Origin: Smallanthus sonchifolius
Lineage: Eukaryota > Streptophyta > Magnoliopsida > Asterales > Asteraceae
DNA: 64,000 bases
Reading direction: 5' to 3'
NCBI GenBank assembly: GCA_023525975.1
Contig: CM042034.1
Location: 9,369,501 to 9,433,500, forward strand
In this document: piece after piece, positions 36,701 to 48,004 of the stretch
How positions within the stretch are numbered: the first letter of the stretch is position 1
Layout: each line of letters opens with the position of its first letter
Program-made: the position numbers and the translations under genes
The notes under the pieces: model-generated
The model's input: the letters and a program-made list of their open reading frames with translations, nothing else
Database searches by the model: none
What the model was told of the DNA's origin: nothing

Positions 36701-39299
36701 AATCATTGCTAATATTCACACATAACAATAAGCTGATCACACATATGCATGTTCAAGACTTCCTAATAAGATTGATGGAAATCCTCAATGGAAGCTAGTA
36801 CATAAAACAAACAAGTTAAGGAATTTGTAATACACGTAAATCGCAGGCAACAGTGGCAGTATTAATGTTAGAAGTCACATGAGCAATGATCCTATATGTA
36901 ATAGAAACATAAAATACCAAGTTGTTGCATGCCCTGAGAAAGTGAAACTTATCCATCAAAGCTTGGTTTTAAAAAGCACGTAGCGCTCTGATGCGTTTTG
37001 ATCCCAAAAGCCGTTGTGTGACACACGACGTTCGTTATTAAAAAGACACTAAAAATTATTTATAGATAATATTTTTAATAGTTAACTTTTAAACACTAAA
37101 ACATAAGACATTCTCATCATCTCCGGTTATATTTGTTCAATCGATGGTCTAATTTCAATCAATGGCCCGATTTGTTCAAATACTGGTCAACTGCATGATG
37201 TGTCGCATCAGAGCGCATCATGCATTAGATCGCATAAGACCGCATTAGCCGCATCACATGCGCATTATGGAATCGCATCGCATCAACAGCGGCGATGCGA
37301 TCTCATCACCACATTATTGCATCATCGCATTATGCGCTCCTGATGCGCGCATTTTAAAAACAAAGCTTCAAAGTGAGCACATAGACAATTCTACAAATCA
37401 ATGAAATATGGAAAGGAAAGGAAAGAAAAAAAACACATATAACTAAAACTTGATTAGTTCATTAACGAAATGTTTAATTCCTTGAGAAAGAGCTAAGTTA
37501 TCTAGTCCAGCCCAAAAAAAGACATGTTTCACAAGTAAACTGAGATTTTATTTAACCACCAAACAGCAAAACTGTCGATGACATGTCTTACCTCCAAAGG
37601 TGTCATCAACTCCACAGGCTTCTCCCATGAAGATTGTTTTGTTCTCTTGTTGTAATAATATCTATAACAAATGCAAACCGAAGGAATATATTTGCATTGA
37701 CACTAATAATCATACATACAATAAAAATATATACAAAAATATTACCTTCTTCCATCAGCAGCTGTATACGCTTGCCAATCAGATGATGCGTCTTGACTAG
37801 CATCGGGAACACTTGATGCCTGCTACAGGAACAAACAAAAGTATTTATCTTTAAGTAAGTAAAGTTTAACAAAAAAAAATCAAATTTATTAACTTATAAT
37901 ACTATATGTTAATATATGTACAACTTCAGTTCAATCTAATGCTAAATTTAATGAGAAGTACTAAAAATTAACTTAAATCAATAAAATATTAAACAAGCTA
38001 AAGTATAAGAAACTATAAGGTTACAATTAAAAAAATATACATATCTTCTAGTAAATTTTGGAAGAAAAAATACTTCAAAAATGAAGCTGGCTCTCATGTA
38101 ATTTTCTCGGTATTCCATGGATAATCATATAAAATAAGAAGCCAAAAAACGAACAATAAAAAGATATACCTGATTTGTGGGAGTGGCGGTAGAAGGCTGC
38201 TGTCCTGTTTGTGGCACAGATGAAACAGTTAGTGGACCATGATTTCCAGAAGGCATCCAAGGTTGTCCTCCACTTGAGGCAACAGGTGTTTGCATCTGTG
38301 AGACAGCATGAAACTGAGAAGACACATTTGTTGGTTGCCCATATGACGGTGCATTGAACTGAGACAAGCAAACAAATATATAGATTCCAAAGGACAACTA
38401 CTTAAACATAACAACCAGAAAAAAAAGAGGGCCTTACAGTGTACGAAGAAGAAAGAGGCACTCCAGAGTTTTGGCTCTGAAACTGCGGTGGCTGCATATA
38501 AGGCATAGGCATTGGTTGTGATGCTGGAGAAGGGTAGCCAGGCTGACCTGGCCTCTGCTGCAACATTTGAGAAAACTGTGGCAACTGAGTTTGACCCACT
38601 GGACGATATTGCTGAGTGGCTGGAGCCGGCTGCATGAACGGTTGACCTTGTTGTGGTGTAACCGCAGCCCGGAACTGCAACAACATATAACAAATTCACT
38701 ATCCAATGGCATTCCTATAAAACGGTATGTAAATAACAATCATAAAAACCAAGAAGAGGAAACATACTTGCATTGAATAGTTTGTCCCAAAACTTTGAGA
38801 ACCAATGGTTCCAATTGCAGGTGGCCGAATAGACTAAAGAGTAAAAAACTGTTTTAGTAGACGCGAATAAGCTGAATCAAAAAGATAACTAAATCCTTCA
38901 CAGTTACATACACACATATATGCATTATATATAAAGCATTAGCATGTATCTAATCTACTTGTAAGGATTCTCATAGTTGGATGAATGATTTCTATTTCAC
39001 TAATGTTGTATTATCACCATACACAATTGAACATTTAAATCCTAATCTCTTTAGAATATTAAATAGACAAAATCTAACTTCTTGTATCAATGTGATGCGC
39101 ATAAAACCCTAAAAACGCTGTTCTGCGTGTGATTACACCCCTAACAATCAAGAACAACAATCCGAAGCTAAATAGAACTGAAAAATACAGTTAACGAATA
39201 CGAAACCCTAACGAATTAGGGTTTAATCACGTAGTTTTAGCATAATCAAATAGAGATGAAAATTACCTGCGAACCGGGATTCTGAGGGTTATTATCCAT
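30740..39299 (-). CDS. PRP40: PRP40-like pre-mRNA-processing protein (WW and FF domains), 27 exons
   Basis: The spliced CDS is 2862 bases, 953 residues, close to plant PRP40A/B. Exons, 5' to 3': 39299-39267, 38833-38768, 38674-38438, 38358-38170, 37819-37746, 37661-37592, 36663-36611, 36528-36471, 36379-36114, 36036-35964, 35873-35775, 35690-35622, 35559-35482, 35400-35314, 35187-35153, 35058-34953, 34881-34801, 34733-34587, 34498-34382, 34289-34191, 34110-34063, 33986-33897, 33830-33723, 33646-33582, 33409-33307, 31231-30950, 30868-30740. All junctions keep frame with GT-AG ends. Domains: a Gln/Pro-rich N-terminus; WW1 (about 188-217) and WW2 (228-258), each with YYYNK and a final Trp-Pro; about five FF domains (about 407-800); and a Lys/Glu/Arg/Asp-rich tail. 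PRP40 is a nuclear U1 snRNP-associated factor that binds RNA polymerase II and branchpoint proteins early in splicing. Every exon is intact, so this is a working gene. Confidence 0.93.
31273..32748. mobile_element. long-TIR element in the last long PRP40 intron, Mutator-like
   Basis: The ends are inverted copies about 120 bp long: AAAGTAAATTACAC with CGTCCTTTAT on the left, and the complement (ATAAAGAACG, then AATTTACTCT) on the right. This AGTAAATTAC/CGTCCTTTATG terminus is common among plant Mutator-like elements. The flanks are only partly alike (ATTTAAGT and AAATAAGT), so a target duplication is not certain. It contains a younger hAT MITE and accounts for most of the 2075-bp intron. Confidence 0.55.
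31649..32192. mobile_element. hAT-type MITE, 544 bp, nested in the intron element
   Basis: Perfect 11-bp TIRs, TAGGGGTGTCA and TGACACCCCTA, with a perfect 8-bp target duplication TTCAATGT (31641-31648, 32193-32200). An 8-bp duplication with TAGGG ends fits hAT. It has no transposase. Internal sequence is rich in AACCCGACCC/GGGTC words and holds a short direct repeat near 31960-32010. Confidence 0.88.
32360..33090. repeat. GAGCTCG-rich and AT-rich repeat blocks in the PRP40 intron
   Basis: Two similar blocks begin GAGCCTAAACGAGC (about 32391 and 32791), each followed by TTGTTTATATAATTTTTTAA and a TA run. A block of CGAGCTCGAGC words follows at 32970-33075. It looks like fragments of one palindrome-rich MITE family. 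No target duplication was found. Confidence 0.4.
36965..37360. mobile_element. hAT-like MITE in PRP40 intron 6, 396 bp
   Basis: Flanked by the perfect 8-bp direct repeat CAAAGCTT (36957-36964 and 37361-37368). The ends are imperfect inverted repeats (GGTTTTAAAAAGCAC against the complement of GCGCGCATTTTAAAAA). The interior is filled with GCATC/GATGCG words that pair with each other. No coding capacity. Confidence 0.7.
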
Positions 39300-39989
39300 T
39301 GTAGCACATAAGCGGGAATGGATCTAATAAACCCTAATTCCGCCCAATCCTTGTCGTTATGAGTGAAGGTGCAATTAGCCGTTGGCTGGTCAGCGGTGGT
39401 GCGATTGTATGCGCCTCTTTCTTTACAACGTCGATTTCTTCTCGTTTATTTGGAGATGTTAATGAAACTTGGTAATATTTAGGGTTTGATTTATGAACAT
39501 CTCTGTTTAGGGTACGGGTAACGACCGATTAGTTTAAACACTAAACGAGAATAATGGAGTAGTCACGACGTATTCAAGGGGTGGTGGATACGTCGCTGGT
39601 ACTTCCTATATATAAACTTCTTGATACTTCGTGGTGAAACCATTATGAATGTTTAGGGGGTATAGACTAATAAATAATAATGAAATATAGTAAACGTACG
39701 GGAGAACATCCAACCGGTATGTAGTTATCTGACAAATTGAATGTTCTGTCTAAGGAAACAGTGGTGTGTAAATCTCTCCTAAACCCGTCACTATTTCCTG
39801 GGAACATCTCTGTTGGAAGTACTGCTCTGGAAGAAAAATCACCCCAGTTTACAATATATGATGAATACGAATATGAGATGAAAGTATAGCATGCATAATG
39901 AACATGAATACGTGATGAATATGAATACGTGAAATGCATGATGAATACATGAATGAATGATAATATGTGCTAGTATGAATGAGTATGAT
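39300..39989. other. PRP40 upstream region
   Basis: The first 200 bases upstream of the PRP40 ATG (39300-39500) are the likely 5' UTR and promoter, but no TATA box was chosen. Further up lies one copy of a repeated TATA-containing block (39553-39630). The rest is AT-rich. Confidence 0.4.
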
Positions 39990-40570
39990 TAGGGGTGTTC
40001 AAAGTCGGATATCCTAAAATTCGGATATCCGAAATTTTCGGATAGTGGATTTCACTATCCGAATCCGAATCCGAAAATTCGGATATCCGAAAATTCGGAT
40101 ATGGATTCGGATAGTGAAACGGATATCCGAAAATATAAAAAAAATATATATATATATATAAAAATAATATTTTTAAATTACAAAAACAATTAAAAACCTT
40201 AAAAAACATTAGAAAATATACATATAAAAATATATAAATATAATATATCGGGTTTTGATTCAAATTTTCTTATTTTTAAATAATAAAAACAATTAAAAAA
40301 TATATAAATATAATATTTCGGATATTCGGATATCCGAACTATCCGAAATATCTGAAAATCACTATCCGAATCTGAATCCGAAAATTCGGATAATTCGGAT
40401 TCGGATTTTCGGATAATTCGGGTTCGGATTCGGATTTTTTTGAACACCCCTAAGTATGATGGAACGAGTCTAAACCCTAAAATGGGATAACGGAGTACTC
40501 ATGAAGTATTAGAGGGGTGGTGGATACGTCGCTAGTACTTCCTATATATAAACCCTTCTAATGCATCGTA
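39553..40570 (+). repeat. duplicated promoter-like block flanking a MITE
   Basis: Two diverged copies, about 39553-39630 and 40491-40570, share GGGGTGGTGGATACGTCGCT followed by ACTTCCTATATATAAAC, which contains a good TATA box. They lie 940 bp apart in the same orientation. They could be the TATA parts of two short LTRs or duplicated promoters. Similarity fades on both sides, so I cannot define LTR ends. Confidence 0.5.
39990..40452. mobile_element. hAT-type MITE, 463 bp, built from CGGATATCCGAA words
   Basis: Perfect 14-bp TIRs (TAGGGGTGTTCAAA and its complement at 40439-40452) and a perfect 8-bp target duplication AGTATGAT (39982-39989 and 40453-40460). Internal sequence repeats palindromic TTCGGATATCCGAA-like words on both sides of an AT-rich centre. 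Long ORFs through it come only from this repetition. Confidence 0.92.
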
Positions 40571-43500
40571 GAGAAGCCGTTTCGAATTTTTAAGGTGAGG
40601 ACTGGTTGGTAAGTAAATCAAGCATATATATGAAATGAAAACAAATGTTTGATACATTTGGTAGGCTGTGAGTCAAAGATACTCAAGGTCCCAAATGAAA
40701 ATGAGATACCTGGCCAGTAAGGTGGATCTCAATAAAGAAAAGAAAAGTAAAGGGAAACTCTAGGCCTACGGAGCTGAAAGAGTAAAAGATTCCAAGCCTA
40801 CAGGGCTGATGAATGAATGAGTCTTCGTGACAAATGCAAGGGGTCTATACTGACGAGTATAAGGACCTTGCCAATACTCGGACCGGAGGTACGACCTGTG
40901 ATGGTTGCGAGGGGGTTAGCACACCCATAAAATATACGAATAACGTGACCGGAGGTGGTCACGTGGGCGCCGAGAGCCCGAGAAAACTTGAACAATAATA
41001 AGAAACTAAATGGTTCATAATAAAATGAACGATGCAGTGTACTTACTTAGCGTAAGCTAATTCAAAAACGTTTTACAAACACTGTAGAAAAGAAGCACAT
41101 GGAATGAGGCTTTCTAAGGACGTGGCTGATCGGAGTTGAAAGATCCTTATATAGGATGATGTAATTATATTATCCTTGTAAAACAATATATTATTATTAA
41201 TGAAAAAGTTACCTTAGCCATTATGGCAAGGTTTTTACTGATATAGGACATGTTTTTCGCAATAAACTCTGATAAAATAAATAGCAAAACAAGTAAGGTG
41301 TTTCAAAACGGGTATATGTTATCGGGGCGGGTAAACGGATATATCACCATATCTCATACCCGTCCCAAACCTGCGAAAAATTTCAAATGTAATCCCAAAC
41401 CCTGTCCCATACTCGATTACCCCGCCCATACCCGTCACAAATGCTTCGGTTTCGGGTTTTCCCATCGGGTTCGGGTTTCATTGTCATCCCTAGCCGGCCC
41501 TGACTTTCACCCTACTTTAACTTCAAATCCGGTTCAATTTCTTAATGTATTTGCTTAATCGGCGATCATTATTTCTTCACAGATGAATTTGATACTTGAT
41601 TTTGTTTGATGTGATGTGGAATTCGTTTTTTTATGTTAACCAAAATTATCGATATGGTTTTTGCTCTAATTTAGATATAAATTATGTCAATTGAAGTGGT
41701 TCATGCATGTTTGGGTTTTAGTTAGAGACTTACAGATCATTTGTTCATCCTTTTTAGATTTTGGGAAAAAAGGAAATTTAGATTTAATTGCACTGAGAGT
41801 TTCCTATGCAAATGAGGGTGGTGCACGTGAGTGGTGGTGGTTTAGGGGTGGTGCAGGTTAGGGATGTGGAGGAATGGATTTGATGAAGAAGATGAAGAAG
41901 GGGGTTAATTGGGGGGACTCTAATTGCAAAAAATGTAAAAATTTATTTGGATTGAGGGACTCCGATTTTAAGTGAAAGACAAGTTTAGAGGCTCCCAGTG
42001 CTATTATTTTGAATTAAGGTCTCAAAGTGAAAATAGGCCTAAATCACAGGGACGTAAAAAACACTTAAACTCTATTATCATTCAAATATAAATTTAACTA
42101 AAGTCTTGTCGAATTTTAAAGAGTTTAGTGTGTTCGCCGTTAGAAGGAAAAAAACAAGTCTCAAGTGTTAACTAAAAAATTGGTTTCAATTCAAGGGTTT
42201 TACCAAAAAAACCATATTTACAAACAAATAGAATTAAATGGTATGTTAAAGAGAATATTTTACAAACATACGCTTACTCATACTTGATGACACATAAGTT
42301 GCTATTGGTTATAATAATTTGAGCGTTTGATATAATAGAGTTTTTTCTGTTAAAAAGACTTAGACTACCTTTATCTTCCCAATTCATTGTTCCTTTGCTA
42401 GAATTTGTAGTTTTCTAAGTGTTGCAGGGATTTAATTTGCTAACTAAAACTCTTTAAAGAATTCTTGTTGTTATACATATTATTGCAACTGAATACCAAT
42501 TAAAAATTGTAACTGATGTTGAAGATTCTAATGTGGCTTAAACTGTTTTGCAACTTATGTGTAGTTTTTTTTACGACAATACCTAGATATTTTAGGATAA
42601 TTGAGTTTTTACAGGCCAACACCTACAACATCTAGGGTAGCTCACCCTAGGAGGAACCCCCAATTGAATAAACCTCATGACCTGGCCAGCCACATACCCC
42701 TTTTTTTATTGTGGCCCGGATTTGAATCGTGAAGCTGCTATTACACTAAATAACCAACGATACTTATATGTATTATGTGTAGCTATATCATATACATCCA
42801 AATGTTTATATTATTATAATAATAATGATATTCTTTTAAGCACAAATCATGTATTACCCAGTTTGGAAAACATATAGATGTGATCACATGGTTCTAGAAA
42901 GCAACAAAAATAAAGGAATGTAGAATAGGTAAATTTTTAATTCAGCTCAACTGGGTAGACCCAAACCATATTTTTTTAACTTACTCTATTTTGTTGAACT
43001 TAGACTATACCACGCCCCTACACCTTCCCCTTCATCTCATCGGGCCAGCTGGCATCTTCTACCCCTCATCCCCTCACGCCTGTGAGTACACTCACATAAG
43101 CCCCCCACGTCCCCTCTCAAGCCCGGGAGACGCGGTGTTTCACGTCCCTCACCTCCTCCACGTGGCTCACGCCCCCTCCTCTCACGCTAGTATTACGCGC
43201 ACAGCCTTAGCAACTCTACTTTATGTTTCGTTGTCTTAGATTTAGGTATAACGCAAGGTGTTGTGTTAACTCAGTACCTTATGTGGTTGATTGATTAGTT
43301 GGTGTAAAGTGAAACAATTGCCTCATAATATATTACAATTACTAGCGCCGGTTATTTCAATTTTATGATTGGAATCAAATAATTTTTAATCCATCATTTA
43401 TGAAAGCGACTGATTATATTTTTCTAGATTATAATGATTAAACATTGTACAACTTTATAAATATTTTTTAGTTACTACTTATATGTAATACTATATGATA

Positions 43501-43941
43501 ATTCTAAATATATTCTATATTCAAAATAAGTTTCTTAAACGAGTCATGTTTTACATAATGAAAAAACTACTTGAAATTACAGAGGATTTTCAGAGTTTTG
43601 AGCTCTAGTTTTGATACTAAATTGATCCACCAAATGTATTTTAGATTGGGTGTGATTAGGGTTATAGTATGGTGTGGTATAGAGTCTATCGGCTATAATA
43701 TTACATTTATAACCTTACACTATTATTACACATGGTCTGATATATACATACATAAAAAATGCACTCAATCATCTTGTTCACCTTTACTTTTCAAACATCA
43801 AGAGTGGTTAATTAATAGTAGTCGTTAATTGTAGTTTAATAAGGCCATCAAATATCTAACCTTGATGATTAAACCCCTGGAATCTTTTACCATCGGAGTT
43901 TGACACTGGAATCTGAGACACCCTCATAATACTATCATCCC
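40571..43941. other. intergenic, mixed repeat remnants
   Basis: 40600-41110 has LTR-like GC-richer sequence (GACCGGAGGTGGTCACGTGG near 40950) with no clear ends. 41300-41497 is rich in CCCGTCCC/CGGGTTCGGG words and ends ATTGTCATCCCTA, like a hAT MITE end. 41890-42060 and 42590-42740 look like further element ends. 43000-43200 is a cytosine-rich island. No gene with family support was found. Confidence 0.4.
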
Positions 43942-44289
43942 TCACGTACATGAATACTTACAAGATCCAAAAATTGAGGTTTTTCTCATCAAGGTACCTT
44001 TTTTATTGCTTTTGGTACACTCTTTATAAGCCATGAGAAAAGGGTCATCATCTTTACTTCTTCTTGAACTACTTCTCAAACGAGGTTGAGAAACACATGG
44101 TGGTGGTGGTAGCCGCCCTTCTTCGGTGGAGGAGTTGTCATGAATCCCCACCCTCCTCCGTTCTCCAGTGGAGGAGTTGTCATGAACTGCCACCCTCCAC
44201 CGGTCTCCAGCTAGGTTTTCATGACAAGGATCTTTTCGAACCCCTGGTGTATTTTCCCATGAAAAAGGAATATTTGCCGGCGTGTTCAT
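43942..44289 (-). CDS. small DUF688-like protein, 115 residues
   Basis: The single-exon ORF starts MNTPANIPFSWENTPG, with an in-frame stop upstream. It shows three features I associate with plant DUF688/hydroxyproline-rich-like proteins: the N-terminal PFSWE-x-PG motif, a PPPPC segment followed by LRSSSRR, and DPFLMAYKECTKS near the C-terminus. These proteins have no established function. The middle holds a two-copy 42-bp repeat (starts 44125 and 44167 on the + strand) encoding two HDNSST units. It is shorter than relatives I recall, so it may be a partial copy. A Helitron begins 105 bp upstream of the ATG, so its promoter is partly transposon sequence. Confidence 0.5.
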   Translation of the reverse strand: MNTPANIPFSWENTPGVRKDPCHENLAGDRWRVAVHDNSSTGERRRVGIHDNSSTEEGRLPPPPCVSQPRLRSSSRRSKDDDPFLMAYKECTKSNKKGTLMRKTSIFGSCKYSCT

Positions 44290-44394
44290 GTTTGGAAACT
44301 AATGTAGATATTTTGTTTAATTTTGAAGGAGAATATATAGAAAATGGGAATAGAGTTATAGTTGGGAATGAAGGGAATAAAGTTGAGGAGGAAA

Positions 44395-44778
44395 TCTATA
44401 CTAATAAATAAAGGTTTAAGTTGGACACTTGTCACTTACTCATGCATTTTCACATTGGTTTTCCCGCCTCTCTCTCCTAATTAATACACATGTATCTTAT
44501 TAAATAATAATTATATTATAAATATATTATTAAAGAAAAATAATAATTATGTTAAATAAGAATATATATATATAATAGGAAATCAAAATATAACTAATTA
44601 AAGAAAAATACTAATTTGTTATACACACACATTTCCACTTGATATATTTCGAGACGGTAATAAAAGTCTGACAAGTTAGACGATCATATTAGTCTGACAA
44701 GTTAGGACGTATTTACAAATTTATAAGTTATATCGTTTTCAATATACACCCCGTGTAATACACGGGATTCTAACCTAG
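44395..44778 (+). mobile_element. non-autonomous Helitron, 384 bp
   Basis: Starts TCTATACTAATAAATA after an A (44394) and ends CTAG before a T (44779), the A|T insertion typical of Helitrons. A perfect 6-bp hairpin, CCCGTG-TAATA-CACGGG (44750-44766), lies 12 bases before the end, as expected for the termination signal. No Rep/helicase coding sequence. Confidence 0.82.
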
Positions 44779-46010
44779 TATATAATATTGAAGTGAAAAT
44801 CGGGTTAACGTCAGAAAAGTATGCATAGAAGTAGTACCAAACAAGCTTGACTTGGTACACAGGTTTGTTTCTTTTAAGAAATATTGTTTTCAATTTATAT
44901 ATAAAAACAATCGTGAATTTTTCATATAATTATTAAATAAGTTACCTAAATGAAAATCACCGATGGTTGATCAGTATGATCAATGGCGAAGCTTGAAGAA
45001 AAACGTATGGAGGGTCACGACGGAAAATCCTATAATCTTTTTTTTCCTATCGGGGGCACTTAATACCTATAAAATTTTCGGCCAAATACATATAAATCAA
45101 TACTTCTGAGCAAAAAATGAGAGAAGGAGAAGGTCGGGCCACTAAATATGATGGTTCCTAATGATGATCCTGCATGTATTTCATGCATATCTAAGGAGGG
45201 GGTCGGACCACTGAATATGATGGTTCCACTGAATACAAGTGAAGTTAATTTAAGTTTAACATGATGTAACATGTAACTAGAAAAAAACGTATTAATAGTA
45301 ATCAATTTTTTGTAAATGTTCAATTTAACTCACCAAGTTTAACCACTTAGAAAAATATTCACTATAATGAAGTAACATTAAAATTTGAACGACTTTAAAA
45401 TTAAGATTAAAAAAAGTTAAATAATTTTATTAAAATAATGTTAAAACTTAATTATTATTTCCTAATTCCTGACATTAGAAAAAAACCTAATTTTCATATT
45501 ATTTATTTTGTGAGTTGCATATTACTTAATTATGTTATTGGATAGATGTTCACTTATTTTACACTCTGTTAAAAATAATAATAATAATAATAATTTAGTA
45601 TTTGGTTTGTTTACCATGTTAGGTGTCAATTAGACACCTATCAAAATAAAATAGTATTGGTCCCGTATAATAATGAAAATAAAAGAGTGTGACAGAATTA
45701 TAATATTTATAACAAGTCACATGTGATAAAAGAAATAAAAAGAGGTTGTAGTAATACAACTTTTTGTTAAAATCATAAAAAAGATACATGTTCAAATGTA
45801 TAGATAATAAGCTAATAATAGTATACTAATAGATACGATCTATATATTTTATTTTAAAAGCATAGTATATGTTGAGCAGGGGCGGGGTTCACGTGTTACA
45901 AAAAGTACACAAAAACAAACAAACTAATTCTACTTGCAACATGTTTGTTTGCATTGATTGATATATGTAAAAAGAGAAATTTTATTTAGAAAAAAAGGTA
46001 TATATATATA
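44779..46010. other. intergenic, AT-rich
   Basis: Contains a short repeat (GATGGTTCC near 45150 and 45219, each after GGTCGG), an AAT microsatellite near 45575-45590, and a TATATA run at 46000-46010 where the next element inserted. No gene recognised. Confidence 0.45.
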
Positions 46011-46601
46011 ACGGGGAGGTTAAAATAAAAAGTAGTTTTTTATTAAGAAATCTAAGAAAAATAATAATAAAAACCTTAATAAACAATATCAAACGAACTC
46101 CGATTGAGCTCATTTTAGCGGCGTTGAAAGCGTCTCGTCAAACTCTATCATTTTAGCTTTAGGGTTTAGCTTTTAAGGTTAAAGTAGTTTTTTATTAAGA
46201 AATCTAAGAAATAATAAAAACCTTAACAAACAATATCAAACGAACTCCGATTGAGCTCATTTCAGCGGCATTGGAATCGTCTGGTCAAACTCTACCATCT
46301 TAGTTTTTAGGGTTTAGCTTTTAAGGTTTAGATTTTACGTTTGAATTTTAGGGTTTTAGTCTTAGGGTTTAAGTTTTTTTTGGGGGGGTGGGGGTGGTGT
46401 TTTTAGGCTTTTTGGGGTGGGGTGGGGTTGGATGGAGGTTTAGGTTTTGAGGGGTGCGGGTGGAGGGGGGTTTAGGTTTTTGGGTCCGGGTTAGGGTTCG
46501 ATGAGACGGTTCCAACGATACTGGAATGAGCTCAATCGGAGTTCGTTTGACCCACTTCTTAGCGTTTCTTAGCGAAAAACCATTTTTAGTGGAATCTTCC
46601 C
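46011..46601. mobile_element. TIR element A with telomere-like words, inserted in a TA run
   Basis: The ends CGGGGAGGTTAAAAT and the complement of TTAGTGGAATCTTCCC begin inverted repeats that continue about 130 bp, including CGAACTCCGATTGAGCTCAT and its complement. The left arm is duplicated in tandem (period about 152, copies at 46031 and 46183). The interior has repeated TTTAGGGTTT, the plant telomere unit, and G-rich runs. TA repeats flank both sides, consistent with a TA target. Confidence 0.65.
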
Positions 46602-46612
46602 ATATATATATA

Positions 46613-46905
46613 TATTAGTTTATATGTAAGTAATTTATGAAATCTTTCAGGGGCTAAACAATGTGAAATTACACTTTTTGTTGCTCCTGTATCTACTAAG
46701 GCTGTTAGATCTATAGGTGTATTAGCGTCTAGCCATAATCTACACTGTATATTTATCATACTTATTGATCCACTGGTTTGTATAAGTGTTTCTTCTCCAG
46801 TTTGTATTATAGCGTTTTGCTCTGTGGCCATGTTATTTAATTCTGGACATTCTTTGTCTTTTTTCTTTTCTATATGGTCTTCAAGTCTAAGAACCCTATC
46901 TTTAA
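46613..46905 (-). pseudogene. retroviral-type aspartic protease fragment, pararetrovirus-like
   Basis: An open minus-strand frame upstream of and including an ATG at 46831 has a short charged coiled segment and then LVDTGATKSVI, the retropepsin active-site motif. The LVDTGATKS form and the preceding NIQCRLWLD text resemble endogenous caulimovirid proteases more than copia or gypsy ones. It runs straight into the TA repeat and element A and has no reverse transcriptase nearby, so it is a broken remnant. Confidence 0.45.
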
Positions 46906-47150
46906 GAAGTTACTTTTTCAGATAGTGCGCCATGTGCGTTGTAATTATTGTACGATAGAGAGATAGTGCGCTTAGTGCGCTCTTTATTTTATTTTATCTT
47001 TGTACGATAGATAGATAATGCGCTCAGTGCGCTCTTTTTAATTTTGTTTGTTAGTTCAGTCTTCTGCCTATTTAAAGGCAAGAGTTCATTTGTAAAAAAC
47101 ACACAAGAAATATCAGAGAAAAATTTCAATAGCAATTCTCTCTATGAATA
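46906..47150 (+). promoter_or_regulatory. tandem repeat and TATA-bearing segment beside the protease remnant
   Basis: Two units of about 50 bp (TGTACGATAGAKAGATARTGCGC, starting about 46948 and 46994) precede CTATTTAAAGGCAAGAG at 47069, a TATA-like element. The layout recalls a retroelement or pararetrovirus promoter, but it faces the opposite way to the protease remnant, so any link is unproven. Confidence 0.3.
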
Positions 47151-48002
47151 CTTAGGGTTGAGTTCATGAGAGAACTCACTTTAATGATAGAACTAGAGAA
47201 CCACTAAGAAAAGAAGGGGTGAAATTTTAAAGAGAATGGTAAAATTGGAACTTAAAATATATAAATATTTAAACATTTCTATCTTTTGCATACATTATTA
47301 TTTTAAAAAAAAATTGCACCATTAAATCATAATTTTCTTTATATTTCATTTGAGTATAAATAACGTTATAAAAAATAAGAATTAACTCGTTGTTTTTTTT
47401 CTTATTATTTTCAATATTGCATTTGTGTAGTATCACCCAAAAACCTAACACAACCCAAAAAGCCTAAACCCCGACCCCACCCCCCCCCCCTCAAAACCTA
47501 AACCCACCACACCCACCCCCACCCAAAAACCTAAACCCACCAAACCCACCCTCTACCCTAAAAAACCTAACCCTAAACGTAATACTGCATATGTGTAGTA
47601 CCACCCCAAAAACCTAAACCCTCACCCCACCCCCACCCAAAAACCTAACCCACCCCCAAAAACCTAAACCCTTCACCCCACCCCCACCCAAAAACCTAAC
47701 CCCTCACCCCACCCACCCCCCAAAAACCTAAACCCTCCACCCACCCATAAAAAACCTAAACCCCCCATTCAAAAACCTAAACTAAAAGCTAAGCTAAACC
47801 CAAAAACTAAACCATGAAGCTAACCCGACTATTTTTTCGATTTTTTTTTTGAATGAGGACGACGTGGGAAACAAAGTCTCCGAACCACTTTTTTAGTTTT
47901 TGATTTATATTTTAAGTTATGATTTTTTTATTATTTTTTTTTACCTTTAAAGAGGAGTTCTCTAGTTCTCTCCTTAAATGTTAGTTTTCTTATGAACTTC
48001 AT

Positions 48003-48004
<2 letters not shown>
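47151..48004. mobile_element. TIR element B with telomere-like repeats
   Basis: About 50-bp imperfect inverted ends (TAGGGTTGAGTTCAT ... GAACTAGAGAAC on the left; complement GTTCTCTAGTTC ... ATGAACTTCATCCTA on the right). From about 47455 to 47815 it is filled with AAAACCTAAACCC and CCCCACCC words, interstitial telomere-like sequence on the opposite strand to element A. A long TA microsatellite abuts its right end. Confidence 0.65.

Noticed and set aside
39970..40447. SDSDSD-rich minus-strand ORFs
   Set aside because: Products of the repeated palindromic words inside the hAT MITE.
43000..43240. Cytosine-rich 82-codon ORF as a gene
   Set aside because: No domain or splice partner; composition alone explains the open frame.
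47455..47815. Chromosome end or true telomere array
   Set aside because: The words are irregular, mixed with CCCCACCC and enclosed by inverted repeats of a transposable element.
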